From assembly GCA_029490685.1 (NCBI GenBank), contig CM055960.1, positions 63,345,401 through 63,409,400 on the forward strand: 64,000 nt of DNA, in the 5' to 3' direction. Below are positions 24,258-35,304 of this stretch, piece by piece. The position numbers were made by a program, and so were the translations under genes. The stretch is from Schizonepeta tenuifolia (lineage: Eukaryota > Streptophyta > Magnoliopsida > Lamiales > Lamiaceae). Within the stretch, counting starts at the first letter, position 1, and each line of letters opens with the position of its first letter. Under the pieces are notes generated by a model. That model was given only the letters and a program-made list of their open reading frames with translations, did no database searches and was not told the origin of the DNA.

Positions 24258-24404
24258 GAGGAAACTAACAAAAAAATACCAAAATATAAAAAACACTTCT
24301 TTTATAGCCTATCTTTAAAACACACTCTTTTGTATACCAAAATCCTGTAAAAGTACTAAAATACCCTTAGTTTTCAAAGTCAACCGTGTCATACTTTTGA
24401 CTGC

Positions 24405-24530
24405 GCACGTGGTCACGATGGGAATGTCACGATGGATTGTTCACGATGGAAATCCCATGGTGAGGTCACGGTGCAGTCCCATCGTGTGGTCACGATGGCA
24501 CTTCCATCGTGACCACGACTGATGCATGCG
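24405..24530. repeat. MULE-B motif cluster A
   Basis: Six exact CACGATG/CATCGTG copies plus variants, within 150 bp of the left terminal repeat and upstream of the transposase leader exon. Confidence 0.9.
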
Positions 24531-25017
24531 AAACTCATTAATGTATCTGCACATTCGATTTGGTGAATATTTTCGGGTGTACTAGGTAATAAATGAAGCC
24601 ACTGAGGTTGGTGGTGGTAGTAATGGGGAAGAATAATCCTCATTCAAACTCATAACCTCACATTCAAAACACAATCAACAAACATACACCCAAAAAACAA
24701 AAAAAAACCAAGCATCCAAGATCTCGCCCAAGAAGAACGAAAGCATCAACGGGGGCTCCGTGGCGTTCCTTACTTCATACAAAGGTAAGCATAATATGTA
24801 TAATGTTTGTTCATTTGATATAAGTTGCTGCTGAAATTAGGGTTATTGTTAGGGTGAAATTAGGGTTTTTGAAAGTATAATACAAGATATGTTTCATCTT
24901 ATGTCATGAAATATGTTATTTTGTTCATATAATGGTGTCTTAAATTAAAAACTTCATGGTATCGTGGGGTTAAAAGAAGTTGAAATACCTAGTTCTAAGC
25001 TAAGCACACGAATTCTG

Positions 25018-25190
25018 CTATGGTCACGATGGATAAGTTCACCGTGTTCACGATGGTGATCACCATCGTGAGGTCACGATTCGTGAGGTCACAGTGACAA
25101 CTGCCGTCGTGAGATCACGTTGACAATTGCCACCGTGAGCTCACGAATCGTGACCTCACGATGGTGATCACCATCGTGACCAGCACAGAT
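25018..25190. repeat. MULE-B motif cluster B, in the transposase leader intron
   Basis: Five exact motif copies and many near copies. They include two CACGATGGTGATCACCATCG arrangements, which are perfect inverted pairs. It lies in the inferred 5' UTR intron 24785-25255 (donor GTAAGC, acceptor TTTCAG). Confidence 0.9.
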
Positions 25191-25255
25191 GTGTGCTAAA
25201 CAAGTATTTTCATTGATTGTTTACACTTCATTTTTGTATATTTTCTTAATTTCAG

Positions 25256-27884
25256 ATGTCTTTACGCCGTATTATTATATATCACGGCGGTCATTGGGAG
25301 CGATCGACATATATGGACGGGGATTTATTTGTTATCTACATCGACCCCGGCACGATTAATCGTGCTAACCTTGTGGAACTCATTAGAGAGGGTTTGAATG
25401 GTGGGAAGGAGACCGAATATGTGTTATGGTACCTCACAACCATTAACGGCATGAAAGCAAAAGTGCTATTGCGGGGCGATTTAGAATTACTTCGATGGTT
25501 AGCGGACCCTAAAGAAGATCCTGAAGTTTATGTGATTGAAAACCGCGGGAACTCCGCCCCCGAAGTTAATGTGAGAGGTAGCACCTCGGGTGCACAAGAT
25601 GATAGTGACGATGGTGATGATGATGAATATGATGAAGATTATGAGGCGGATGAAGCGGTGTCTACATCCGAAGATGAAGAGGAAGATCGTCGTAAAGATT
25701 TGCTTGAATCATTGAAAGAAGAGTTTTATGCTTGGATTGGACAGCCGGCACAAATGGATAGGCTCATGGGGCAGCGACACTTTTCATCGGACCATCAATC
25801 AGAAAATGAGGTTGAGCATGAGCGTACACAGCGCAATTGGATCATTCCACATCCTGACATTGAAAGCGCAATACCGTTGGTGTGGGTTGAGCGGCCTATC
25901 GTCATCAATGGTAGTCTCGAGGTAGGATCGATATTTCGATCAGTGCAAGAGTTGAGGATAGCTGTAGGAATGTATCATTTGGAGCACTTTGTGGAGTGTA
26001 AGACCGATCGCTCCGCTTCGAACCGTGCAGTGTACCTATGTAGGAGTGGTAGAAAGAATTGCACGTTTAGGTTGTGTGCTACGGAATGTGCAACTCTTTT
26101 TCGGATTACTAAGTTGACATTGGAGCACAGTTGCCGATCAGATTTGAACCGTGATGCACGTGCAAGGTCGGTGAGTAGCGAGGTGGCCGCATTTTATTTT
26201 TCTAAGAAATTGATAGATGAGAAGGTCGTTCTGAGGCCTAAAGAGATGATGGCAGAGATGCGCATGCGATACGGCGTTCAAATGTTATACAACTTTGCCG
26301 TCCGAACAAGGCAACTAGCGATAGAGAGAATGTACGGTGACTTCCCCTCGTCATATCAGAAGATTCCGTCGTATTTGTATTTGTTGAAACAACGTAATCC
26401 TGGGACTGTATACGACTTGCAGACGACTAGTGAAGGAATGTTTTGTCACATGTTCCTTGCCCTTGGACAGTGTATTAGAGCATTTGAGCAGTGTCTTCGC
26501 CCTGTGCTCATAGTAGACGGGACTCATCTTAAGGGTAGAAACAAAGGAACCTTATTTGTTGCCTGCACGAAGGATGGGAACGAGCAAGTGTTTCCGCTTG
26601 CAATTGGCCTTGGTCCGATAGAGAACGATGAGTCGTGGACTTATTTTCTCTATAACCTACGCAATTGCTTTAACCACCCGAAGATTTGTTGATAGTGAGC
26701 GACCAACATAATAGCATTAGGAATGCAGTTCGAACCGTCTATCCAAATGCGTTCCACGGATTGTGCTATCACCATCTGCAGAAAAATTTGACCCCATACG
26801 GCAAAACTGTGGCCACACTCTTTTATGAAGCAGCATTTAGTTATCGCCACGAAGTGTTTGAAAACTTTTTTGAATTGTTGTACACTGTAAGTCCTAATGG
26901 TGCTCACAGAAGACTTTCTCAAATTGGACCAGAGAGGTGGGCTAGGCCAAAGTGTCCTGTGCGGCGCTATGGATTACTGACATCTAATGCTGTCGAATCC
27001 GTGAACAGTGTTTTGTGGTGGGGAAGGCGTTTACCAGTGTGCTCATTACTTGAAACATTTCGCCACACATTGGAGGATTGGTTTGACGAGCGGCGTACTG
27101 ATGCTGAATCGAGAGATCATGTGTTGACTTTCACTACATTCAACAAGCTTTCTCTATCTGTGCAAGCGAGTCTCCATCTTCCTGTTCGAGCAATCACCGA
27201 CCATGTTTATAAAGTAGACGAAGATAATCAACAATATGAAGTGGATCTTCAAAATTGGACGTGTGATTATCGTGTCTTCGATGAGGATAGGATTCCATGT
27301 AAGCATGCTGCTGCCGCTATAAGGTAAAATCTATATTATTTGTAATAATTTTCTAGTATTTTTATATTCATTTTGTATGTAAGTAATTCTATTTTTCCTA
27401 TTTTAACAGGCGGGCCGGCATTGGTTTGAACGTGTACGATTTCGTACATAGATATTTCAAACAAGACGGCCTAAGACAGACTTATGCTGAGCATATCAAT
27501 CAAATACCACACCCCGATGAGTGGAATGTGCCGCCGGAGATCAAATCAATTAGGGTTTATCCTCCAGAAGATGTACGTCAGGCCGGTCGTCCAAGAACGA
27601 GTCGTGCTCGGTCAGCAGTTGAAGGCACGAGAGCACGTCGTCCTCAAGTTTGCTCAAGGTGTGGTGGATCTGGGCACAACAGAAAAAAATGCACGACATC
27701 TATTCCCCCTGGTGGAGTCGATTTGAATATCCCTCTCCAACAAACAGAGGATGAACAAAATTTTCATGATTTTGGGGGTGTAGAATCAAGTCAACGACGC
27801 CGGAGGAAAAAAAGATGTAGCAATTGTCGTCGTGAGGGTCATGATATTAGAGCATGTCCTAACCCAATTGAAGATGAAATATAG
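25256..27884 (+). CDS. MULE transposase (MURA/MuDR type), one frameshift
   Basis: Cut-and-paste transposase of MULE-B. The ATG directly follows an inferred intron acceptor (CAG|ATG). Order of parts: N-terminal small domain, acidic linker (residues about 118-150), WRKY-GCM1-like MuDR DNA-binding region with Cys/His residues (about 220-300), and DDE core. The core has the first Asp in VDGTHLKG, the second in VSDQHNS and the Glu in TSNAVESVN. Then come a SWIM finger (CDY...PCKH) split by an intron at 27324-27409, and two C-terminal CCHC knuckles (CSRCGGSGHNRKKC, CSNCRREGHDIRAC). The frame shifts near 26683, between HPK and LLIVSD. One missing base there explains it, so the copy is either newly inactivated or has a sequencing error. 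Confidence 0.9.
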
Positions 27885-28016
27885 GAGTAACAGAACTTGT
27901 TAAGTTTATGGCATTGTATTGACCTTTTTAAACCTTTAATATCTGTTATTATGTTCAGAATTTTTGAGACAGGTATTATTTGCATACATGGATGATTTTT
28001 GGTGTGTCTCTGTCTT

Positions 28017-28165
28017 GATCACGATGACAAAACCATCGTGACCTCACGATGGTATCTGCAACGTGAGGTCACGATGAGCCATCGTGAAGTCACGATGAAG
28101 GAACAGCCGTGACCTCACGATGGTCACTCCTATCGTGACCTCACGATGGTGATCCCATCGTGATG
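28017..28165. repeat. MULE-B motif cluster C, upstream of the B3 gene TATA box
   Basis: Nine exact motif copies, several paired as CATCGTGACCTCACGATG. It ends about 15 bp before the TATAAAG at 28180, so it occupies the proximal promoter of the B3 gene. Confidence 0.92.
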
Positions 28166-28179
28166 AATCCAGATTTCCT

Positions 28180-28186
28180 TATAAAG
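28180..28186 (+). promoter_or_regulatory. Probable TATA box of the MULE-B B3 gene
   Basis: TATAAAG, followed by a pyrimidine-rich leader with CCGCCGCCG and a likely leader intron (GTACGT at 28364 to TAG at 28612) ending at the ATG. Confidence 0.55.
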
Positions 28187-28612
28187 TACTACAGAATCTC
28201 AAACTTTTTATTTCAACCATACGTACATTACCTTCTTTTTCACCAATATCCAACATATATCATTATTATCTCATTCCTATCTCCCTCTTCCCTCTTTTCA
28301 ATACCCCCGCTTCTCTTGTCCACCGCCGCCGCCGCCGCCCCCACCGCTCGTTTCCGATTAGAGGTACGTTTCTTCGAAGTTATGAAATTATCTTTTGTTT
28401 TATGTCCGATATGTTATTTTTTAATTCGGTTTGCTATGTTGAATTTCGAAGATGTTGTTTTATGTGTCAATTGTTGAAGTTGGTTGGAGATGTTGATGTT
28501 GATAATGATGTTCGATTTATGTAAAATGTGGCAAATTATTGAATTTAATTGGTTGATGTTGATGTTGATGTTTGTCTTCACTTTATGTTTTGTCGCATTT
28601 GGATGGTTGTAG

Positions 28613-29119
28613 ATGTCGACCAACCCATCCGATTCAAATTTGAACTGCCTATCAGGAGACAAGCCCTTTTTTGATGTTATCCTAGCCAAGTCACATGTTT
28701 CGGCCCCTTGGCATTTGGTAAGAATTTGTACCACTAAACAAACAATTAATTTGTTTGGTATGACTTTTAATCAATGCTTTGTGTGCAATATAGCATATAC
28801 CAGCACATATTGTCGGTAAACTTCCTCCTGCGGATGTGCCACTGGTTGCCAATCATAATGAACCGAATGTCAGTTGATGTACCTTGGATCTTTGAAGAAA
28901 CCGAAGTTTGAGTATGCAGGGTGGAAACAATTCACACGCACTTTCGACCTCAAAGTAGATGATGCTATGATCTTTGAGGTGATGGAGTCGACACGGGAAA
29001 TTATTAGATGCCGAGTGCTGATCCTAAGGGACACTGCTTGGTTGCCGCCAGAACTTGAGGCCCGAAATAAAGTAGCGGACGATGGTGCGTCACCCTCCAC
29101 GGCTCTAGATGTCGACTAG
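28613..29119 (+). CDS. B3 DNA-binding-domain protein carried by MULE-B, one frameshift
   Basis: A small protein of about 135 residues that is almost all B3 domain, the plant DNA-binding fold of ARF, RAV and REM factors. Exon 1 (28613-28717) opens with KPFFDVILAKS and APWHL. After an intron (28718-28793) exon 2 gives IPAHIVGKLPPADVPLV, the second B3 strand block. The C-terminal half is YAGWKQFTRTFDLKVDDAMI, the typical GW-x-x-F...L-x-x-D-D block, then a short tail to a stop at 29119. The two halves of exon 2 are in different frames, with a one-base shift between about 28850 and 28874. Gene layout (leader intron, TAG|ATG) copies that of the transposase. The product is inferred to bind DNA in the nucleus, with the element's own palindromes as obvious candidate sites. 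No homologue was searched. Confidence 0.72.
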
Positions 29120-29297
29120 CGTGTTGGTTATAGTTTAGATTTGTTTTAAAGTTATGTTTGAACTACTAGACCTATTTGGTGACTTTATTTGGTGATTTGG
29201 TTCTGTATGAATTTGTACTAAAATTTGTGTTGAATTTGATGTTTCGTTGCGATGGTAACTTGAATTTGAATGTTAATTGTTTTCGAGTTTCTGGACA

Positions 29298-29490
29298 GGT
29301 TACGATGACCACGCCAAAGTGACCACACAATGGCATTATCATCGTGACCTCACGATGGCATTATCATCGTGAGCTCACGATGACGATTCCATCGTGAGGT
29401 CACGATGTTAATGCCATCGTGTGGTCACGTTGATGAGTACATCGTGATCACGATGACATTCTCACGACCAAGTTCACGATGATATTTTTA
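29298..29490. repeat. MULE-B motif cluster D
   Basis: Ten exact motif copies between the B3 gene and the 3' end of the DUF1985-Ulp1 gene, including CATCGTGAGCTCACGATG, an 18-bp perfect palindrome. Confidence 0.92.
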
Positions 29491-29499
29491 TCTTGTCGT

Positions 29500-29845
29500 G
29501 AACTAATAAACAGGAACAATTACGTCTAAAATAATGATTAATTAGTGTTGTAATGTTTATATTATGTCTTAACAAACATTTGCACATCATATTTTGCGGT
29601 TTTATATCAAAGAAACACTAAATGGGTTATTGTTAGAGGTGTATTGTTTATCAAATGCAAGAGTCATTGTATATGTAACATATAGTAATGCATTCATTAT
29701 TGTGTCACACACCTCACCAACACTATAAGTGTGTGTTTAAATGTGAAAATTTTCATTTGTTGATGTATTTCAATGTTAAGTAGAACATATTTAACACGTA
29801 CCAAAATAATATAACAGGTTAAAACACAATAATTAGTCAAAAATA
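29500..29845. other. AT-rich spacer in MULE-B
   Basis: Between motif clusters D and E. No frame or repeat recognised. Confidence 0.6.
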
Positions 29846-29849
29846 CTAA

Positions 29850-30010
29850 CATCACGACGGGGTTTAGCGTCCTCATCGTGAGCTCACGGTTGTATTAATC
29901 GTGACCTCACGACTGCCCTGTCATCGTGACCTCACGATGACAACACCATCGTGAGCTCACGATAGTGTTGTCATCGTGAGGTCACGATGGCATTATCATC
30001 GTGACCAGAC
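29850..30010. repeat. MULE-B motif cluster E
   Basis: Seven exact motif copies, mostly in head-to-head pairs, about 130 bp beyond the stop of the minus-strand DUF1985-Ulp1 gene. Confidence 0.92.
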
Positions 30011-30138
30011 CCGAGAGTTTAGGGGTTTACCTGCTCAAAACTACTGTTTCATTCATGTAGTCAATAAACTAGGAACTACCATAAAAATAAGATCCAAATA
30101 CATGTTTCAAACATAATAAACTCAATAAACTAATAAAA

Positions 30139-33100
30139 CTAGACGTTGTCAAGTACAGCAAGCCAATAAATCCTAGTCGCTACGAGCCACCGATATCTTT
30201 GAATGTAGCGTTCGGTGATGTTCCCCCAGTGTCTCGGCTTACTACTAATCAAACGATCCAAATACATGCATGCAAAGGGGCCGCAACTGTGACTGTCTGT
30301 CTGGGCAAACTGGTCTTTGATCGGCATCTTCAAAAGCTTCATTTTACTATCTCGTTTCGTCATTGTTGCATTGTTAGTCCAATAGCCTGAGAGAGCTAGT
30401 AGACGAGGAACGAGACGAGTAATGGGCTTGAGCTCATAATCAATAGGCGCGACCCTTTCCTGATCATATTCGTGTGACATTGAGTCGTACAACTCAACCG
30501 TCCAATCAGCAATACTTATCCGAATCGTGACCCAATGATTCTTAAAGACATTACACACAGCGCAGATCTGTTTCAATACAAAAATAGAATAATTTAAATC
30601 AATAATGAATGGTTAGAAACTTGAAATATATATCACCATAAACACTTACATGTTTGCAATTCGACCATGGAACGACATTTGGATAGTCTAACCCGTGCAC
30701 AATGTCATGTAATCCCGGATGCATCTCCCAACCCTTATATGTGGGCTTCTCCTTAATATGCTTGAATTCTGTATCCTTCGGATGTAGGAGTTGCAGCTCG
30801 GCACGCAAAACTTGCTATCAAATTGACAACATACAAGATTAATATCATTTTTAAATATTTATAGTAGAATATAAAGAATATATATTAAAAACTTACAAGT
30901 AACTGAGTGCCGATAATGATCGTGTTAGTTGGCCCAATATTTGGAGCAGTCCGGTTATGCACTCGGATCCTCGTGCGAACCGAAAGCACGTAGAGGTCCA
31001 TTACATCTTGATGGAAGTCCTCCTTCGGATCCTCCACCCGATCAAAGAATTGGTTTGTTAGACGATAACCCGTCTCAAGCACAGGCACATAACACTCATA
31101 TCCCTGCCGCCTAAAGTCACTATACATCATCCTCAACCTCTCCATTCTACTTTGTCTTGCACCCTGAAAAGGGGTGCGGAGAGCAGCAGACGGTCTACGT
31201 TCCCGAGGACCCAATGCAACATCACCTACCACCTCACCACCACCCTCCTGATCCGGCTCCTCATATTGAGCATCATCCTCATTAACCGGATCATCTACAA
31301 CGCACTACTGGGGAGTGTGTGAGCTGGAACCTTGATGCTCACTCGGACCACAGGTCAACTGCAAAGGTGTATGGTAAGGGAGCAGCTGCGTCGTCTGGTG
31401 AATAGGCTGCTGCGGTGTCTCTAGAATGGGCTGCTGCACTGTCTCGTAAGGGGTCGACATCGGCATCGGGCGAAAGAGCTGGGCAAACAAGTCCTGACCA
31501 ATCTGCTGTGAGGACTGCGCCTCCTGATCGGCTTGGAACGGCCCAAACTGCTGAAACGGCTCATCACGGACTGTAACACCGATTTGAGGTTGCCGAGAAG
31601 GAGCCGTAAAGTCGTGAAGAGGGACCGACGCAGAGTGGTCGAAAGTCTGCCGGCGAGAGTAACGGGAAGGCACCGGCTCAGAGTGTTGGGAAGTCTGCCG
31701 GTGAGAGTACTGGAAAGGCACCGGCTCAGAGCGGCGGGAAGTCTGCCTCTCATCGTGGTGGGACCCAACTGCAGAATGGTGTGACCGCATTGGAGAGTGC
31801 TGGGGCTGAACTGGAGGTTGCTGGGGCCGAACTGGAGAGATCTGCATGTGACCAAAACCTGCAACACTAGAGTGACGGGCTGGATCCCAGTCCTGGTCGA
31901 TCCTACCAGTCCGCATCTGAGCATCAAATGCCGAGGTAGAGTGACGGGCCGCGTCCAATGCCGTCCTACGACTCCTATTGGACTGTTGTGGAGGACTGTC
32001 TGGGCGCCTCATAACAAAAAACTGACTCATTTTCCGAGTCAGTTTAGCAAGGAAGCCGTTGTCAGATTCGTCGTCCAGAACACTCCTCAACCGGCGCTCA
32101 ATCTCGTCCCCCCTGCTGCTCGTGCCCTCATCATGGAGGGGGCATGGTCGTCCGTGCAAACAACAAACCCTGTCTGGCTCTCCCGAGGGCCCCCACTGTG
32201 AAGTAGGAGGTGGTGAACTGCGAGGTGGTGAACTAGGAGGTGGTGAACTAGGAGGTGGTGGTGAACTGCGAGGTGGTGGGGTACCCTCCCGACGACGCTT
32301 CGACATCTGTCGTGCCGGGTCACCACGGACCACCCGTGCTGCTAACTGCTTCAACTTTCCCATAGTCTTCTGTTTGGCATTCTTTGTAGTCGGGTTATTT
32401 CTGGAAGCAATTTGTTTGGGAGGTATATATCGAACATCAAAAGGGTCTCCATTTTCGAAGCTCAGCATGTAATACTCATAACGCTCTGCTTCCGTAGCTT
32501 CAAAATTTTCCAATACCTGAAGCTGCAAAGGTAATGAAAAGGTAATATTAGAATTTTAGAAACTAATATAGAGTGCATCATTGAATGAATGAAAAACATT
32601 ATAAGATTATAAATGTACCCGTATATTATCGAAGAATTGACTGAAATCAACTTTCATCACTCTTGTGGCCCACATCAAGCACCGGGGCACTCTCTCGATG
32701 TGATCTTTGATTCCACATCGACCTCCCAACACCGGAATCATCTCATAAGTCCAAATCTGTAGAGCCCAAACCGGACCATAGAGGTGGTAGTCCTTGGGGA
32801 CTGTCTGGGCGTTGTACACATAGTGATATAGTGCTCCCCAGGTGTACGAGCCCCATGGGAAGGCATCCCAAGCCTCGAAGTCTTCAACTAAAGTCCATGC
32901 CCAATCCTCTATGGTGGGTTTATCCCGACATAGGAGGAAATAATAGTAAATAAGCAAGTTGGCCGCCTTCAAATAGTCATCGATGTCTCTCCCAAGTTGT
33001 TTTCTGTTGAAGACGTCGCGCAACTCATTTGTCTTTATCTCTCGGCCGTTGAAAAATCTGTAGTGAATGCCAGTTCTAGGAGGTACATGAACTGCATAAG

Positions 33101-34032
33101 GATTAAATGTAGAGTTTCCAAAGTGAAGGCCGGTGATGAGAGCATATTCCACTGCCGTCATACGAAGGGTCGTATGACCAAGATAAAACCAAAGCTCATT
33201 CTCTGGTACCCGATTAGCACCAACCCCTTGCAACTGTCGGGCTATTGTTAGATTTAGCGCATTACTTGCACTCTGATTTCTTCTAGCATCAATCAACCGC
33301 CCAACAACACCGGTTCTTAGAAAATTCTCGGCTTGATGATCACCGGATATTTCAAATAGAACTCGTCTAATCTCATCAAACACGTCTACCCTCATGTAAA
33401 GATTTACTTTAGGAGACGAGTACAACATGGCGGGTCTAATAAATTCATAATGTTCCTACAAAATCAATAAAACCAAGTATAAGTGCATGGTAACGTGTTA
33501 TAATTCAACAAACCAACATAAACACAAGAAGATGAAGGATAAGGGAAAGAGCTCTCGGGTGACCTCACGATGGCCTTCCCATCGTGAGGTCACGCTGAGG
33601 TTTCCATCGTGAGCTCACGATAGAGTGTAATCGTGATCGGGCGATGAAAACCTCAACGTGACCTCACGATGGGAAGCCCATCGTGAGCACGCCAGAGCTC
33701 TTTCGCCGTCGTCTTCCCCACCTCCATCGACCCCGTAAGAACACCAAAACCAACACAGCAAATGTCGAACTACCCAACACGAACAAATTCAAAAATCTCC
33801 AACTCTATTACACCAAAAACATTGTCGAAAACTAACTCTAACATATAACAATTTCTAACATGTAAAAACTAAAATACATGCATTCTCAATCGAAGACTTA
33901 AGCATGAATTTCGAAAAAAGAAAGGGCACTAACCGGTGGAATTGGGACTCGAAAATTCAAATTTTCCTCCTCTTCGCCGGAGGACGTCGACGACGACTCA
34001 TTGCGGCGGCGGTTTTGGCGGCGGTTGCTCAT
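30139..34032 (-). CDS. DUF1985-Ulp1 (C48 protease) fusion protein, one in-frame stop
   Basis: Exons on the minus strand: 33934-34032, 32619-33455, 30897-32522, 30650-30814, 30139-30567. All junctions are GT-AG and phase 0. The first exon encodes a basic, Ser/Glu-rich start (MSNRRQNRRRNESSS). Exon 2 holds a DUF1985-like domain (ELWFYLGHTTLRMTAVEYAL, then FPWGSYTWGALYHYVYNAQ and ALQIWTYEMIPVLG). A plant-mobile-domain reading is the alternative. Exon 3 is a Pro/Ser/Gln-rich spacer. The rest is an Ulp1-type cysteine protease with His in NHWVT, Asp in LYDSM and Cys in DSHSCGPFAC. One TAG at 31305-31307 splits an otherwise continuous frame. DUF1985-Ulp1 proteins are MULE cargo; Arabidopsis VANC is a DUF1985 anti-silencing factor. 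SUMO processing is possible but inferred. Confidence 0.82.
33555..33695. repeat. MULE-B motif cluster F, in intron 1 of DUF1985-Ulp1
   Basis: Five exact motif copies plus variants, wholly inside the 33456-33933 intron. Confidence 0.9.
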
Positions 34033-34045
34033 GTTCTTCCGTTCA

Positions 34046-34100
34046 CGACGAAGATGTCACGATGTCACGACGAGGAGGATGAGGAGATGTCACGATGAAG
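34046..34100. repeat. MULE-B motif cluster G, in the DUF1985-Ulp1 leader
   Basis: Two exact CACGATG copies and two CACGACG variants just upstream of the ATG at 34032, next to a GA-rich promoter tract (34095-34200). Confidence 0.75.
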
Positions 34101-34393
34101 ATGGAGAGAGAGAGAGGTCGGCGGTGGGGGGACCGATTTGGGAGAGAGAGAGGGAGATTGTTGGGTGGGGGGACCGATTTGGGGGAGAGAGAGGGATCGG
34201 GACGGTGGGTGGGTGGGGGTAGGGTTTATTTTGTTTTTTTTGTTGTTTTTTTATTTAACTTTTATTTTATTATTTTGTAAGTTTGAGGGTATATTAGTCT
34301 TTTAAAGATTTTTGGTATGTAAAAGAGTGTGAATTATAAATAGGCTATAGAAGATTACTCTTTTATGTTTTGGCATTTAAAAAGTTGGACCTC

Positions 34394-34402
34394 TAAAGTT
34401 AA
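34394..34402. repeat. Right 9-bp target duplication of MULE-B
   Basis: TAAAGTTAA, identical to 24249-24257. Confidence 0.9.
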
Positions 34403-35300
34403 TGTATATACATAACGTTTAATATATGTATTAAATAGATACATGCATGTCTAATTTCATGTGTTCATTTGCATAATATACATTGAAACTTATTAAAATA
34501 TTCATGAATGATACAGGAATGAAATTACTTTACAAATCTCATTATTATGGGGTAAAAAAGAAAACCTAAAATTGTAACGCATAAACCATGACTTCTCATC
34601 TAAAAATGTATAAAAAATTTACACGTGGCTGATCAATGCGTAAACCAGTATGCAAGTTAAGAATGCCGCTAATAGAATAATTTGTATTTGTAGTATTTAA
34701 GAACTTTAAAAATACATAAATACTAGGAGCTCTCTTAATATTATCATTTTATTTATAGAATTGATTTTTTTTTTAAAGCTTATGTAAGGATGGAGAAAAG
34801 TAGTACTACTATTTTAAAAAGTTTATTAATTTATAGAGTATTGATTTATAAATTTTTGTATATACCATTCATGTCTTATTGTTTTATTATTATTTTTTTG
34901 CTTTGAGAAATTTTTGTGTTGCGTGTGTGTTTATTCATTTTTCAAAATATCATAATTATTGGAGGACGACCAAAATGGCAATTGAGAACATAGTGACAAT
35001 TTTTTGGGAGATTACGTGCTGATGCATCCTTCACCTTAAGATCATTTATGGTGTTAAATTGGTATTTTGAGAATACGCAAGTTATTTTTGGTACATACTA
35101 GATAAATTCTTATTCAAATATACATGTAGGTAAAACATGCTTTCCAAATATAATGAATAAGACTCCATACGTATGAAGATATTAATAAGTTTGAATCTGA
35201 ACCTTTCGATCTCATGCATCCACTACTTTAAATTTAGTACTCCAAATATATGATAATATTAAGAGAGCTCCAATCGAACCGAACTTTATACAATTTATTT
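34403..35300. other. AT-rich intergenic DNA
   Basis: No gene or repeat recognised. Confidence 0.6.
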
Positions 35301-35304
35301 ATAT

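Larger units (their letters stand above)
24258..34393. mobile_element. MULE-B: complete 10.1-kb Mutator-like element
   Basis: Both ends are defined. The termini begin GAGG, run through a TACCAAAATATAAAA / TGCCAAAACATAAAA block and a TATAGCCTAT block, and end inward with AAAATACCCT or ATATACCCT. The arms (24258-24368 and 34283-34393) are inverted copies of about 110 bp. The element is flanked by the exact 9-bp duplication TAAAGTTAA. Inside are a MURA-type transposase gene, a B3-domain gene and a DUF1985-Ulp1 gene, plus seven clusters of the CACGATG/CATCGTG motif in non-coding DNA. Each gene carries just one visible lesion, so the insertion is fairly young or the lesions are assembly errors. 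A DUF1985/Ulp1 cargo is known in VANDAL and other MULE lineages. Confidence 0.93.

Noticed and set aside
24405..30010. CRISPR-like array
   Set aside because: Repeats are palindromic, variable in spacing and scattered between genes of a plant transposon. No regular spacers or cas genes.
31421..32472. Long antisense and alternative-frame ORFs over the Pro-rich spacer
   Set aside because: They are shadows of the minus-strand DUF1985-Ulp1 spacer, caused by its skewed composition. Splicing and domain evidence support only the one frame.
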